Below, piece by piece: positions 1-8,133 of a stretch of 45,210 bases of DNA (position 1 is the stretch's first letter; each line of letters starts with the position of its first letter). Made by a program: the position numbers and the translations under genes. The notes below the pieces were generated by a model, which saw only the letters and a list, made by a program, of their open reading frames with translations, had not been told where the DNA came from and did no database searches. Origin of the DNA: Fidelibacterota bacterium (lineage in GTDB: Bacteria > Fidelibacterota > UBA8477 > JABMPR01); NCBI GenBank assembly GCA_016845065.1, contig JAERTG010000027.1:1-45210 (forward strand). The letters are read 5' to 3'.

Positions 1-423
1 ATATTACGATATTTGGATGATTTCAAATGGGTGTACTCTCTTATATCTGGAACTATATATATATAATAGGGTGTAATATCCTAAAATAGCTACCAATATC
101 AAAATCACGCTTATTCAACAACACTTTTTAGGTCAGGAGGATTGCCTGTTGAGCAGTCTGACCATAATTACTGAAGGATATTCAGAGAATTGGGGCGTTT
201 TTCTGTTTGTAAGGCCAAGCATCAATTGACGCTTGTTGAGTTCCAGCATCGTTTTCCCTCTGTAGACCCCAATACCAGACTTATCATTTGGGTATAATCT
301 GTCCCACAAACCATTAGTCTTCCACTCATCTATACAGAATACCGCTAATAGATGCTCACTTAGCTACGATTCGGATCATACTATCTTTAGATCATCATGC
401 TAAAATAGTGAAAGGGGAAGGAA
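1..423. other. gene-poor left edge
   Basis: No convincing intact gene lies here. The first 60 to 75 bases are open in two forward frames and could be the tail of a gene cut by the window edge, but they are too short to judge. A short TA-dinucleotide run lies near 53-66. On the minus strand one frame is open from 363 down to a stop at 133-135 (76 codons), but it has no start codon near its beginning, so it could at most be a gene remnant. A ribosome-binding-like AAAGGGGAAGG at the right end belongs to the next gene. Confidence 0.5.
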
Positions 424-606
424 ATGGGATACAAGGTACATCGGCTGGATCTTAAAATGGATAAGGATAGAGGCAAACTAGAGACTTTTCTAAATGGTCT
501 TAAGGGAGAAATTATTTCCATCGTCCCAAATGTTAAACCGACATTTCAACCCATGGGGGCAACTGCCAAGGTTAATTTTGTCTTTATTGTAGAGAAAGTT
601 GATTAG
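424..606 (+). CDS. small hypothetical protein (60 aa)
   Basis: This short ORF has a purine-rich ribosome-binding site (AAAGGGGAAGGA) directly upstream of its ATG, which is the main argument that it is real. The product is soluble, with no signal peptide or membrane segment. Its N-terminal half is charged (KMDKDRGKLETFLNGLKGE) and suggests a helix; its C-terminal half is beta-like and ends in NFVFIVEKVD. The Pro/Gly-containing middle (NVKPTFQPMGATAKV) separates two apparent strands, as in a small alpha/beta fold. I do not recognise a named family and assign no function. It stands alone, with 267 bases between it and the next gene on the same strand. Confidence 0.6.
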   Translation: MGYKVHRLDLKMDKDRGKLETFLNGLKGEIISIVPNVKPTFQPMGATAKVNFVFIVEKVD

Positions 607-681
607 AAGAAGACTGTGCTATATGCATTGTAGTCGTCGCCTCAAGCGTGAGCAGTACAGATATCACCCTTTTGTTAATAA

Positions 682-720
682 TTGTTATAAATGTTCCATT
701 TAGGATAGAATATGTTCCAT
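682..720 (+). promoter_or_regulatory. possible promoter with direct repeat
   Basis: A sigma70-like pair, TTGTTA (682-687) and TAGAAT (706-711), is separated by 18 bases. The 9-base word ATGTTCCAT occurs twice, at 691-699 in the spacer and at 712-720 just after the -10. The copies start 21 bases apart, about two helical turns, as expected for a regulator binding one face of the DNA. It lies about 150 bases upstream of the secreted protein at 874. Assignment is by eye only, and the long leader makes it uncertain. Confidence 0.3.
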
Positions 721-873
721 ATGTGACAGGTTTCCTTCCTATCAGCACCTAACTTACCTCTGATAATTAATTATGGGATGAGGGTTACCTCCTCGCCGTT
801 CTCATACTCCACTCAGTTTTGTAACCTGCGTCCCCTGCAGTTATTAGCACTTCTGTGTTAAAAGGAGGGGAGA

Positions 874-2790
874 ATGAAAACCAAACAGATCTGGATCACG
901 CTACTGATCATGATAAGTATTCCAGGATTTATTTTGGCACAAACCAATTGGATCACCTCAGGGTTCAATCCAATTATTGAACAGGGTCCAACAGGTACAT
1001 GGGATGATGGAGTCATCTTCAAATGTGATGTCCTGGAGGTGGATGATACATTGCGGCTCTATTACACTGGTGGCTCTTTGGGTTCCGCTCCCTATTATAT
1101 GTCAGTAGGATATGCCTGGTCAATCGATGGGGAGACATGGACTAAATATCCGGGTAATCCCGTTGTGAGTCGACACTCTCAATCTTGGGCATCACAAAGT
1201 ATTTTTAACCCCGAAGTTGTTTATGATGGACTCCAGTATTACATGTGGTACTCTGGAAGTGATTCAGATACCACTGCCAGTCTTGGATATGCCTGGTCGG
1301 ACGATGGGATTCACTGGACACTATATGAAAATAATCCTGTCCTTGAGCCAGCGGAAACAGGCTGGGACAGTAGATCCTTGTGGTGTGGGGGTGTGTCCCA
1401 TGATGGAACACACTACGAGCTCTGGTACACTGCCAATTCCTCCACAGAGACACTACAGCAGATAGGTCGGGCATTCTCTACGGACGGGGTATTATGGGAA
1501 CGAGATAGTCTAAACCCCGTTCTACCATTTGGTGATACAGGTGACCTCGATGCCCGATGGCTCCGAGTTGGTGGCTCCATAATGGATGAACCTAATAGTT
1601 ACGTTTTCTATGATTGTAGAGACTCTACTGATGGCAGAAACACCATTACCTTTGCCATGTCCTCAGATGGAATTAATTATGAGAAATCACAATACAAAGT
1701 AAACATCCGTAGCGGATTCTATATGCCAAATGTAATCAGAGATGCTGATTGGCCCGTCTACCATATGTATTATGCCAATAATGATGACTGGCACCTTGAG
1801 CATGCAAAATCACTTATTGGATACAGAGGATTGTGGCTCAATCAGGGTTTATTTGTTCCTGGAACAGGAGATCCGCTTATTTCTGCACGGTATGAAGGTG
1901 ATGCAGATCTGGATATTTTCGCAGAGATTAAAGAACTTCAAGGCACCCATGAAACTTCCCTCCAATTATATGATGACGGTAGTCATGGGGATGGTCTTGC
2001 TGGTGATAGCGTGTTTGCCAATACATATGATATGATGGGGATTGAGGGTCACTTTAGTGTAAGCATGCAAGCCCAGAGTGGAACAGATACGATCATCAAC
2101 TATCCATCAGAGGAGCAATTAATCAATGTGGGTCCCATTGTTTACGATTCCCATGATCAGCTCTATCCTTATAACGATGTTATTGGTCCAGGAGATGCAG
2201 TATACTTTGATGTCTATATCCGAAATACAGGGGAATTTGGAACAGCCTGTGGCGTTGTAGTAGAAATTTCCTCAACCGATACCATGAGTACCTTTATTGG
2301 TGGGCGCACCAGTTCAGCCTATCCCGATATCTTGCCTGGTGAGACTCAGGCTCCACTGAATAATTTTGCAGTTCAGGTCAATGAGAATGCACCCGTGGGG
2401 ACTCCGATCTATTTTGACCTTGAACTATCCTGTGTAGGGCACTTTGTTTCTGAAGAGACCGTACTTCTCATAGGTCATGTTGCCGTAGATGATGAAGTAC
2501 TAAATCTTCCAGAATATCCCACATTGCAGCAAAACTATCCGAACCCCTTCAATCCAACTACTACCATAAAATATGGTTTACCTGAGGCCTCAGAAGTGTC
2601 ACTAGTGATTTATGATATCCTGGGGAATCAAATCCAAACTTTGGAAACTGGCAATTGTGAAGCTGGCTGGCATGAGGTATTATGGTTGGGTGATACGGAT
2701 AATGGCTATACTGTGAGTACCGGGATTTATTTTGCCCGTATAACAGTTGGTGGTTTTAGCGAGACCATTAAGATGCTTCATCTGAAATAA
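874..2790 (+). CDS. secreted beta-propeller protein with T9SS-type sorting domain
   Basis: The 638-residue protein starts with a signal peptide (about residues 1-22, ending ILAQ) behind a strong AAAGGAGGGG site. Residues 30-320 hold four or five repeats of the type YAWSxDGxxWxxxxxNPV, with x-YYMWYSG strands between them. This is the pattern of five-bladed propellers of the GH43/GH32/GH130 type. The middle (about 330-550) looks like Ig-like domains, including LYDDGSHGDGLAGD, often seen before a cell-surface anchor. The C-terminus (about 553-638) is a sorting domain with LQQNYPNPFNPTTTIKYGLP and a final KMLHLK. The propeller suggests carbohydrate binding or hydrolysis, but I cannot identify catalytic carboxylates, so substrate and activity stay open. 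A hairpin terminator follows. Confidence 0.85.
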   Translation: MKTKQIWITLLIMISIPGFILAQTNWITSGFNPIIEQGPTGTWDDGVIFKCDVLEVDDTLRLYYTGGSLGSAPYYMSVGYAWSIDGETWTKYPGNPVVSRHSQSWASQSIFNPEVVYDGLQYYMWYSGSDSDTTASLGYAWSDDGIHWTLYENNPVLEPAETGWDSRSLWCGGVSHDGTHYELWYTANSSTETLQQIGRAFSTDGVLWERDSLNPVLPFGDTGDLDARWLRVGGSIMDEPNSYVFYDCRDSTDGRNTITFAMSSDGINYEKSQYKVNIRSGFYMPNVIRDADWPVYHMYYANNDDWHLEHAKSLIGYRGLWLNQGLFVPGTGDPLISARYEGDADLDIFAEIKELQGTHETSLQLYDDGSHGDGLAGDSVFANTYDMMGIEGHFSVSMQAQSGTDTIINYPSEEQLINVGPIVYDSHDQLYPYNDVIGPGDAVYFDVYIRNTGEFGTACGVVVEISSTDTMSTFIGGRTSSAYPDILPGETQAPLNNFAVQVNENAPVGTPIYFDLELSCVGHFVSEETVLLIGHVAVDDEVLNLPEYPTLQQNYPNPFNPTTTIKYGLPEASEVSLVIYDILGNQIQTLETGNCEAGWHEVLWLGDTDNGYTVSTGIYFARITVGGFSETIKMLHLK

Positions 2791-2814
2791 AGTCTAAGAC
2801 TAAAAAAGCCCCCT

Positions 2815-2848
2815 GAAAGCCCCAGATTAAAATCAGGGGCTTTCTTTT
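2815..2848 (+). terminator. rho-independent terminator
   Basis: GAAAGCCCC (2815-2823) pairs perfectly with GGGGCTTTC (2836-2844). An inner GAT/ATC pairing extends the stem beyond one A-A mismatch, with a TAAA loop. Four further T residues follow. It lies 24 bases after the stop of the secreted propeller gene and ends that unit. Confidence 0.85.
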
Positions 2849-3072
2849 GAAACACCAGATACATCGATGAGTGCTTCTCTCTGATGCTTTTAAATTCTAG
2901 ATATATTCACGCATGGTTTATCTCACTGGATCATGATCTCCCACACTATTAAGGTAGTTTAGTTTAAAACACACAAAGTAGTAACAGGGCTTAATTGGTG
3001 AATGGATGCTTGACAAACGGTTTGCCACCTTTAGTTTTTGTCCTCCAAATTAATCAAAAGAGAGGTCAGCAC

Positions 3073-6000
3073 ATGTTACCCAAATCATTGAATAGTATAA
3101 CACTTAGAATCCTGACGATAATTGTCCTTATTCAGTTCACCTTTGGTGCTGCCATAGACACGCCTAAAGAGGAACTAGATAATCAGGGTCGACCCTTATG
3201 GGAAGCCGGAATGATCTGGGTGAAAGTTAAATCAGATGTACCCCTGGATAGGAGTCAACTTAGAATTCAAAGTTTCAATATTCCTTCATTAGATGCAAAA
3301 CTACAAAGCTACGGTATCAATAATATTACCCGCACATTCAGGCCCATTGAACGTCCTAACCGCAAAGACCTTCCAGATTTAACAAGAATATTCACGCTTC
3401 ACCTTCCATCAGGAATGAATGAGGACGCTCTGGTTGAAATAATCAGTAGGGAAACCTCTATTGAATATGCTGAACGAGTACCTGCCATGTATCAGGAAGC
3501 CGTACCTAATGATGCCTTTTATGCTACTGATTTATATCATTTACCTCAGATAATGGCTGAAGAAGCCTGGGATATCCACAAGGGCGAGGATGGCATCGAG
3601 CAAGTGGTAATCGGAGTTGGTGATACTGGTGTTGACTGGAAACATCCGGATCTTGGTGCAAACATTTACAATCGTCTCGGAGAAGATGCTGATGGAGATG
3701 GAGTCACCATCCTCTTCGATGGAACCGAATGGATTATGGATCCAGATGACCTCAATGGTATCGATGATGATGGGAATGGTTACATAGATGACTTGATCGG
3801 CTGGAATATCATGGCTGATGCCGAAGGAAATGAAAACAATGACCCTATTGATCCACCAAATCGTGGCCACGGATCACATGTATCTGGACTGGCTGCCGGT
3901 GTGACCAATAACGAAACTGGCATTGCATCCATTAGTTGGAATGTAAAAGTTTTTGGCACGTCTCATGGCTATGTTGGTGATAATGGCCGCAGTGTATATC
4001 GGGCTTATGATGGTCTGGTCTATCTTGCTGATAATGGCGCAGACATCATCAATGCCAGCTGGGGAGGTGGTGGACATTCCCAGGCTGGAGAAGAGGTTAT
4101 TCGATATATCACAGGTGTAGGAGCAATTTTTATCTCATCTGCAGGAAATGGCAATCATTTTTTCAATGCTTATCCAGCTAGTTATCCCGGTGCTGTTAGT
4201 GTCGCTTCCGTGGGTCGAGGGGATATTAGGGCTTCCTATTCTACATATGGTTGGGGTGTGGATATCGCTGCCCCTGGTGGTGATTTTAACCCTGGATTGC
4301 TAAGTACTGTTCCTTATGGAAGTGGTTATGCTGCCTATTCAGGAACTTCAATGTCCAGTCCTGTCGTTGCAGGTCTTTTCGGTTTATTAAAATCCTATCA
4401 ACCAGATTGGACCAATGACCAACTCATAAATCAGATTATTGGAACAACAGATAACATCGATGGTTTGAACAGGGATTACAGTAATTGGTTGGGTTCTGGG
4501 CGCGTAAATGCCTTCCGTGCACTGAGTGAGGAGAATGTATCCGTGCCAGATGTACTCGAGCTTGAGCTGGCAAACGTGATAGTTAGTAACCCTTCTGCTG
4601 AAGATGGTGTTATGGTACCTGGTGAAAGCACTGATATAAGTTTTGTCCTCCGTAGCTTCACTCATGGACTAACCGACTCAGCAGTGACCTTTACCCTGGC
4701 ATGTGATGATCCTGATGTGATAATTACCAATGCAAGTTTTCTAGATACACTATTCGCTGATGACTACTCAACCATTGGTGAGTTTAATATCAGTATCGAT
4801 GTGGATGCCAACACAGATGCCGCACCACTCTGGCTCATAATTGAACCCCAGACTGCAGAAGTGATTACAGGCGACTCTATTCGTCTAGATTTATTGGTAA
4901 ATACTACTTCTCTGAGTGAATCCTTTCTGGATTTGGATTTGACATATGGAGATATTGATACAAGTATCATTACTGTAAGTAACTCGACTTCAACTCCAGT
5001 GTCAATTAGCGCAGCGGCCTGGGGCATTGATCCATATTCGGTGCTTTGGCATGTTGATGCGAATAATGCTTATGATGGTACATCCTGGTGGTGTGCAAAT
5101 CCCGGTATTGGTGGGTACCCAGATGCTACAATTCAATACATGGATCTTCCTGAGTTGGACCTGAGTACAACTTCCAATACCCAACTGAGTTTCATGGTGG
5201 ATTGGTACATCGAGGATCCTGCAGGTGCAGAAGCTCCTTATGATGGTTGGGATGGTGCTAATATTTGGATATCCACGGATGGTGGAGACTCCTTTGAGGT
5301 CATAGAACCCATAAGCCCAGCTTATACTTCAACGGCTCTTTATTCTTGGGGTGAGTTTTGGGGGATAGGAATTGTACCTGGTTGGACCGGTGATAACAAT
5401 GGTTATGTAGAAGCCCAATTTGATCTCAGTTCTTATACTTCTGAACATGTAATCGTCCGTTTCGGATTTGCCTCTGATGGTTCTGCAACAGATATTGGTA
5501 TCTTTGTGGATGATATATTGGTTAGTGATGGGGAAACCGTCCTCTTTGAGAATTCAGGGGTGTTTGGCGGTGGAATTTCCCTGGATGGATTCCCGGCCAA
5601 TACTATTGCCACACCATGGTTGGAATTCCCCAATGCCGAAAGTTCTGTACCAGGTAACGGTGACTTTGATCTGGAAATTGTTACCAATACTACCGAACTT
5701 CTACCAGGGTTTCATAATACGACTGCTTATGTCCTTTATGAGAGCTTTATTCTAGGTGAGGTTGATGTCAGTCTTGAACTGAGTGCTCCTGAGCATGATA
5801 TCTCCCTTGATCAATATGGTGTTGGCAGTGGTAATTTTGTCATCCTGTCTGAGGACTCAGTTACTGTTCTCATTGGCAACAAAGGATCCAACACAGAGTA
5901 TGATTTCGATCTCACTTTGGAATTATTCAATGATGAAGGTATAGTATTCACAAATACCCTAACTGTTGATTCTCTCCATCCTGGTGTATTCAATCATTAC

Positions 6001-6888
6001 AGCTTTGCACCATATCTGCCACTCAGAGGGGAGACTCTGGGAGTGGAAATCTATGTTTCAGGTGTTACCGATGATTACAATAGCTACAATGATTCAATGA
6101 CAGATGAGATACTTGTTGAAAACTTGATTGAAGCCTGGGCTGAAGAAAATGATGCCTGGGATATGGGTGGCTGGGGTGTTACAGCCGGTATCGTGGGAAT
6201 CGGAGATATCTTTGCGGTTCATGTGGACAATGGTCAGATACCATATAGTCCAAACCTGGACAATGCACTTACGCGTATCGATCCAATTGATCTGACCCAG
6301 ATTGAAAATCTGGCTCTTGTGTATAATACAGTAAGCCAGACTGAAGAGGGTGTGGATGTGATGACCCTGGAAGTGAGTACCGATCAGGTCAATTGGGATG
6401 TGCTTCGCAGCCATAGTGGTGCTGCCACAAACTGGATCCTGCACGCTGTAGATTTATCGAGTTACATCAGCGCAAACAACGATCATTTGTGGTTCCGCTT
6501 CCATTTCGTATCAAATGAAAGTGTAGCAGGGATGGGTCTCTTTGTTGATGACATCGCGCTTTACACTCATGATTATCTTGGTGTAAATGAACCTGGAAGT
6601 ACTTTACCCCAGGAATTTGAGCTCAATCAGAATTATCCTAATCCATTCAATCCGACCACAACGATCAGCTATGCTTTACCAGCGGAATCCAGCGTACACA
6701 TCCAGGTTTTTGATGTTCGTGGACGTATGGTAAATACGCTGGTAAACACCCAGCAGCCAGCTGGTTATTATAACATCGACTGGCAGGCAATTGATCTACA
6801 TGGAAATCCCTTAGGCACAGGTGTGTACCTTGCTCGGATTCAAGCCGGAGAATATTCTAAAGTGATTAAGATGCTCTATCTGAAGTAA
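3073..6888 (+). CDS. subtilisin-like serine protease (S8) with T9SS-type sorting domain
   Basis: The ATG at 3073 is preferred over an upstream TTG at 2995. It has a GAGG site about eight bases before it, and the protein then begins with a clean signal peptide (about residues 1-25). This gives 1271 residues. A propeptide-like region (about 30-150) precedes the S8 catalytic domain (about 150-475). The triad is visible as D184 in GVGDTGVDW, H266 in GHGSHVSG and S426 in SGTSMSSP, with oxyanion N359 in SSAGNGN. An acidic insert, DDDGNGYIDD, resembles a calcium site. About 480-1185 hold beta-sandwich modules, including two with jelly-roll/MAM-like features (FVDDI). The C-terminus has LNQNYPNPFNPTTTISYALP and ends KMLYLK. 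It is probably an exported or surface-attached protease for extracellular protein. Confidence 0.92.
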   Translation: MLPKSLNSITLRILTIIVLIQFTFGAAIDTPKEELDNQGRPLWEAGMIWVKVKSDVPLDRSQLRIQSFNIPSLDAKLQSYGINNITRTFRPIERPNRKDLPDLTRIFTLHLPSGMNEDALVEIISRETSIEYAERVPAMYQEAVPNDAFYATDLYHLPQIMAEEAWDIHKGEDGIEQVVIGVGDTGVDWKHPDLGANIYNRLGEDADGDGVTILFDGTEWIMDPDDLNGIDDDGNGYIDDLIGWNIMADAEGNENNDPIDPPNRGHGSHVSGLAAGVTNNETGIASISWNVKVFGTSHGYVGDNGRSVYRAYDGLVYLADNGADIINASWGGGGHSQAGEEVIRYITGVGAIFISSAGNGNHFFNAYPASYPGAVSVASVGRGDIRASYSTYGWGVDIAAPGGDFNPGLLSTVPYGSGYAAYSGTSMSSPVVAGLFGLLKSYQPDWTNDQLINQIIGTTDNIDGLNRDYSNWLGSGRVNAFRALSEENVSVPDVLELELANVIVSNPSAEDGVMVPGESTDISFVLRSFTHGLTDSAVTFTLACDDPDVIITNASFLDTLFADDYSTIGEFNISIDVDANTDAAPLWLIIEPQTAEVITGDSIRLDLLVNTTSLSESFLDLDLTYGDIDTSIITVSNSTSTPVSISAAAWGIDPYSVLWHVDANNAYDGTSWWCANPGIGGYPDATIQYMDLPELDLSTTSNTQLSFMVDWYIEDPAGAEAPYDGWDGANIWISTDGGDSFEVIEPISPAYTSTALYSWGEFWGIGIVPGWTGDNNGYVEAQFDLSSYTSEHVIVRFGFASDGSATDIGIFVDDILVSDGETVLFENSGVFGGGISLDGFPANTIATPWLEFPNAESSVPGNGDFDLEIVTNTTELLPGFHNTTAYVLYESFILGEVDVSLELSAPEHDISLDQYGVGSGNFVILSEDSVTVLIGNKGSNTEYDFDLTLELFNDEGIVFTNTLTVDSLHPGVFNHYSFAPYLPLRGETLGVEIYVSGVTDDYNSYNDSMTDEILVENLIEAWAEENDAWDMGGWGVTAGIVGIGDIFAVHVDNGQIPYSPNLDNALTRIDPIDLTQIENLALVYNTVSQTEEGVDVMTLEVSTDQVNWDVLRSHSGAATNWILHAVDLSSYISANNDHLWFRFHFVSNESVAGMGLFVDDIALYTHDYLGVNEPGSTLPQEFELNQNYPNPFNPTTTISYALPAESSVHIQVFDVRGRMVNTLVNTQQPAGYYNIDWQAIDLHGNPLGTGVYLARIQAGEYSKVIKMLYLK

Positions 6889-6912
6889 GTCTATCTTACA
6901 TCGTTAAATCAT

Positions 6913-6942
6913 AGCCCCTGACATAAAAATCAGGGGCTTTTT
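6913..6942 (+). terminator. rho-independent terminator
   Basis: AGCCCCTGA (6913-6921) and TCAGGGGCT (6930-6938) form a perfect 9-base stem around a CATAAAAA loop, followed by TTTTATTTT. It lies 24 bases after the protease stop codon. It shares the AGCCCCTGA core with the terminator of the preceding secreted gene. Confidence 0.88.
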
Positions 6943-6998
6943 ATTTTACCCCAGAGAACCGTACCTGGTTTTTTTGAGCAGATTGCGATACTCGTCGA

Positions 6999-7247
6999 TT
7001 ATTCTAGACTAAGGATCCCTTTTCTCGTAACCAACTTATACAAAGAGAAGGAACCCCAAACAAATTCAAGAATGATGAAGGGAGTATTACCAAGTACAAA
7101 TGCATAGTAAGTCAATATGTATGCCCCAAGCAAATTGAAAACATGGTAAGCGACTGAGTTATTCGCGAAATAATTAACCTGATTAAGCAGGAAAGCAGAA
7201 AGCAGCAAAATCATTCCTGAAAACCCAAAAAAATCTATTAAAGTCAT
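6999..7247 (-). CDS. small membrane protein, CBU_0592-like
   Basis: The start at 7247 gives 82 residues beginning MTLIDFFGFSGM, with a GGGTGG site a few bases upstream. An upstream in-frame ATG at 7307 would add a charged, Cys-containing leader without a good ribosome site. The protein has about three membrane segments (near residues 5-22, 30-50 and 52-72) and a basic C-terminus (YKLVTRKG). The pattern FGFxGMxLLLxAFLLNQ... FNLLGAY... ILEFVWGxFSLYKL matches, as I recall, the small CBU_0592-type membrane domain of unknown function. It is monocistronic, convergent with the protease gene and divergent from the STAS-like gene. Confidence 0.75.
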   Translation of the reverse strand: MTLIDFFGFSGMILLLSAFLLNQVNYFANNSVAYHVFNLLGAYILTYYAFVLGNTPFIILEFVWGSFSLYKLVTRKGILSLE

Positions 7248-7441
7248 GATACCACCCTTACATCTATGTTTTTTACTTCCTAGATAACTCGGCACAATAT
7301 GTACCAATTTCCTTTACGGTGAACAAAAATATCTGCAATTGAATTGACATTGATCACTTAAAGTCCACATTTGGGGAGTTTAGGTTTGAGTGTCTGGGGT
7401 GGTGCTGTATATTACAACTTTCTTGGGGTAGAGGAGGAGCC

Positions 7442-7813
7442 ATGGTTAAGACCTCATTTGATAAACAAACGGGTATACTACATTCAATATTTCAAGGTGA
7501 AGTCACCATAGATAAATTAGTGGATTACATCAGAGCCACCAAGAACAACACAGATTATCCTCGTAAACTAAAAATCTTCACGGATTCAGAACATGCCGAG
7601 ATGAATTTCTCTCCTGCAGATCTTATGCGGATTGTAGAAGAGAATTATAATTCACTTGAAAAGTATACCTTCATTCATGATGCCATCGTGGTGGATAGCC
7701 CCAGGGTAACTGCCATCACTATGTTGTATCAGGAGTTGGCGAAAACAAATAAGTATAAATTTGAAGTGTTCTCATCTCGCGATGCTGCCTTGCAGTGGCT
7801 CGTAGAGCAATAA
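7442..7813 (+). CDS. STAS/SpoIIAA-like protein
   Basis: The 123-residue soluble protein follows a strong site (TAGAGGAGGAGCC then ATG). The alternating pattern fits SpoIIAA-like STAS folds: an N-terminal strand pair (GILHSIFQGEV), a helix (DKLVDYIRATKNN), a strand (KLKIFTDSEHAEMNF), an amphipathic helix (PADLMRIVEEN), a strand (HDAIVVDSPRVTAI) and a terminal helix (RDAALQWLVEQ). Such proteins usually act as partners or sensors in signalling rather than enzymes. The large signalling block starts 320 bases downstream, so a link is plausible, but no shared operon can be shown. A TTGACA at 7344-7349 could be a -35 element, though its -10 is poor. Confidence 0.7.
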   Translation: MVKTSFDKQTGILHSIFQGEVTIDKLVDYIRATKNNTDYPRKLKIFTDSEHAEMNFSPADLMRIVEENYNSLEKYTFIHDAIVVDSPRVTAITMLYQELAKTNKYKFEVFSSRDAALQWLVEQ

Positions 7814-8133
7814 TGAATATTAGCAGATATTATGTCTCCACTCAGGTGTATTTTTAATCATGAATAAAAACTATAAATGCAAGCTGTTTAATTATATATT
7901 CTAGCCATAATGTGCAACTATAGAGTGGTCAACTGTTTAGGGGCAGATCGGAGAGGATTTTTTTTCTTCTTGGGTATGCCTGGCAAAACTATCTGATCGC
8001 TGTACAGTTTCTTGAGAATATTTCAAAGCTCCTCCTGTTACTAATACCAGTCAGATCCTCGTTCTACAAAAGTCAATCCTTTATACAAGAGTTGCTCCTG
8101 CAAAATCAGTAGGAAGAGAATAGAGCATTTTAC
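7814..8133. other. intergenic region (320 bases)
   Basis: No ORF with a ribosome site is seen on either strand. The sequence contains an eight-T run near 7960 without a convincing hairpin before it. Near the end, GGAAGAG around 8111-8117 is a weak and distant ribosome site for the kinase at 8134. It probably carries the kinase promoter, but no clear element stands out. Confidence 0.5.

Noticed and set aside
2995..3072. TTG-initiated extension of the protease gene
   Set aside because: The ATG at 3073 has a GAGG site at proper distance and yields a normal signal peptide; the longer form would bury that signal inside the protein.
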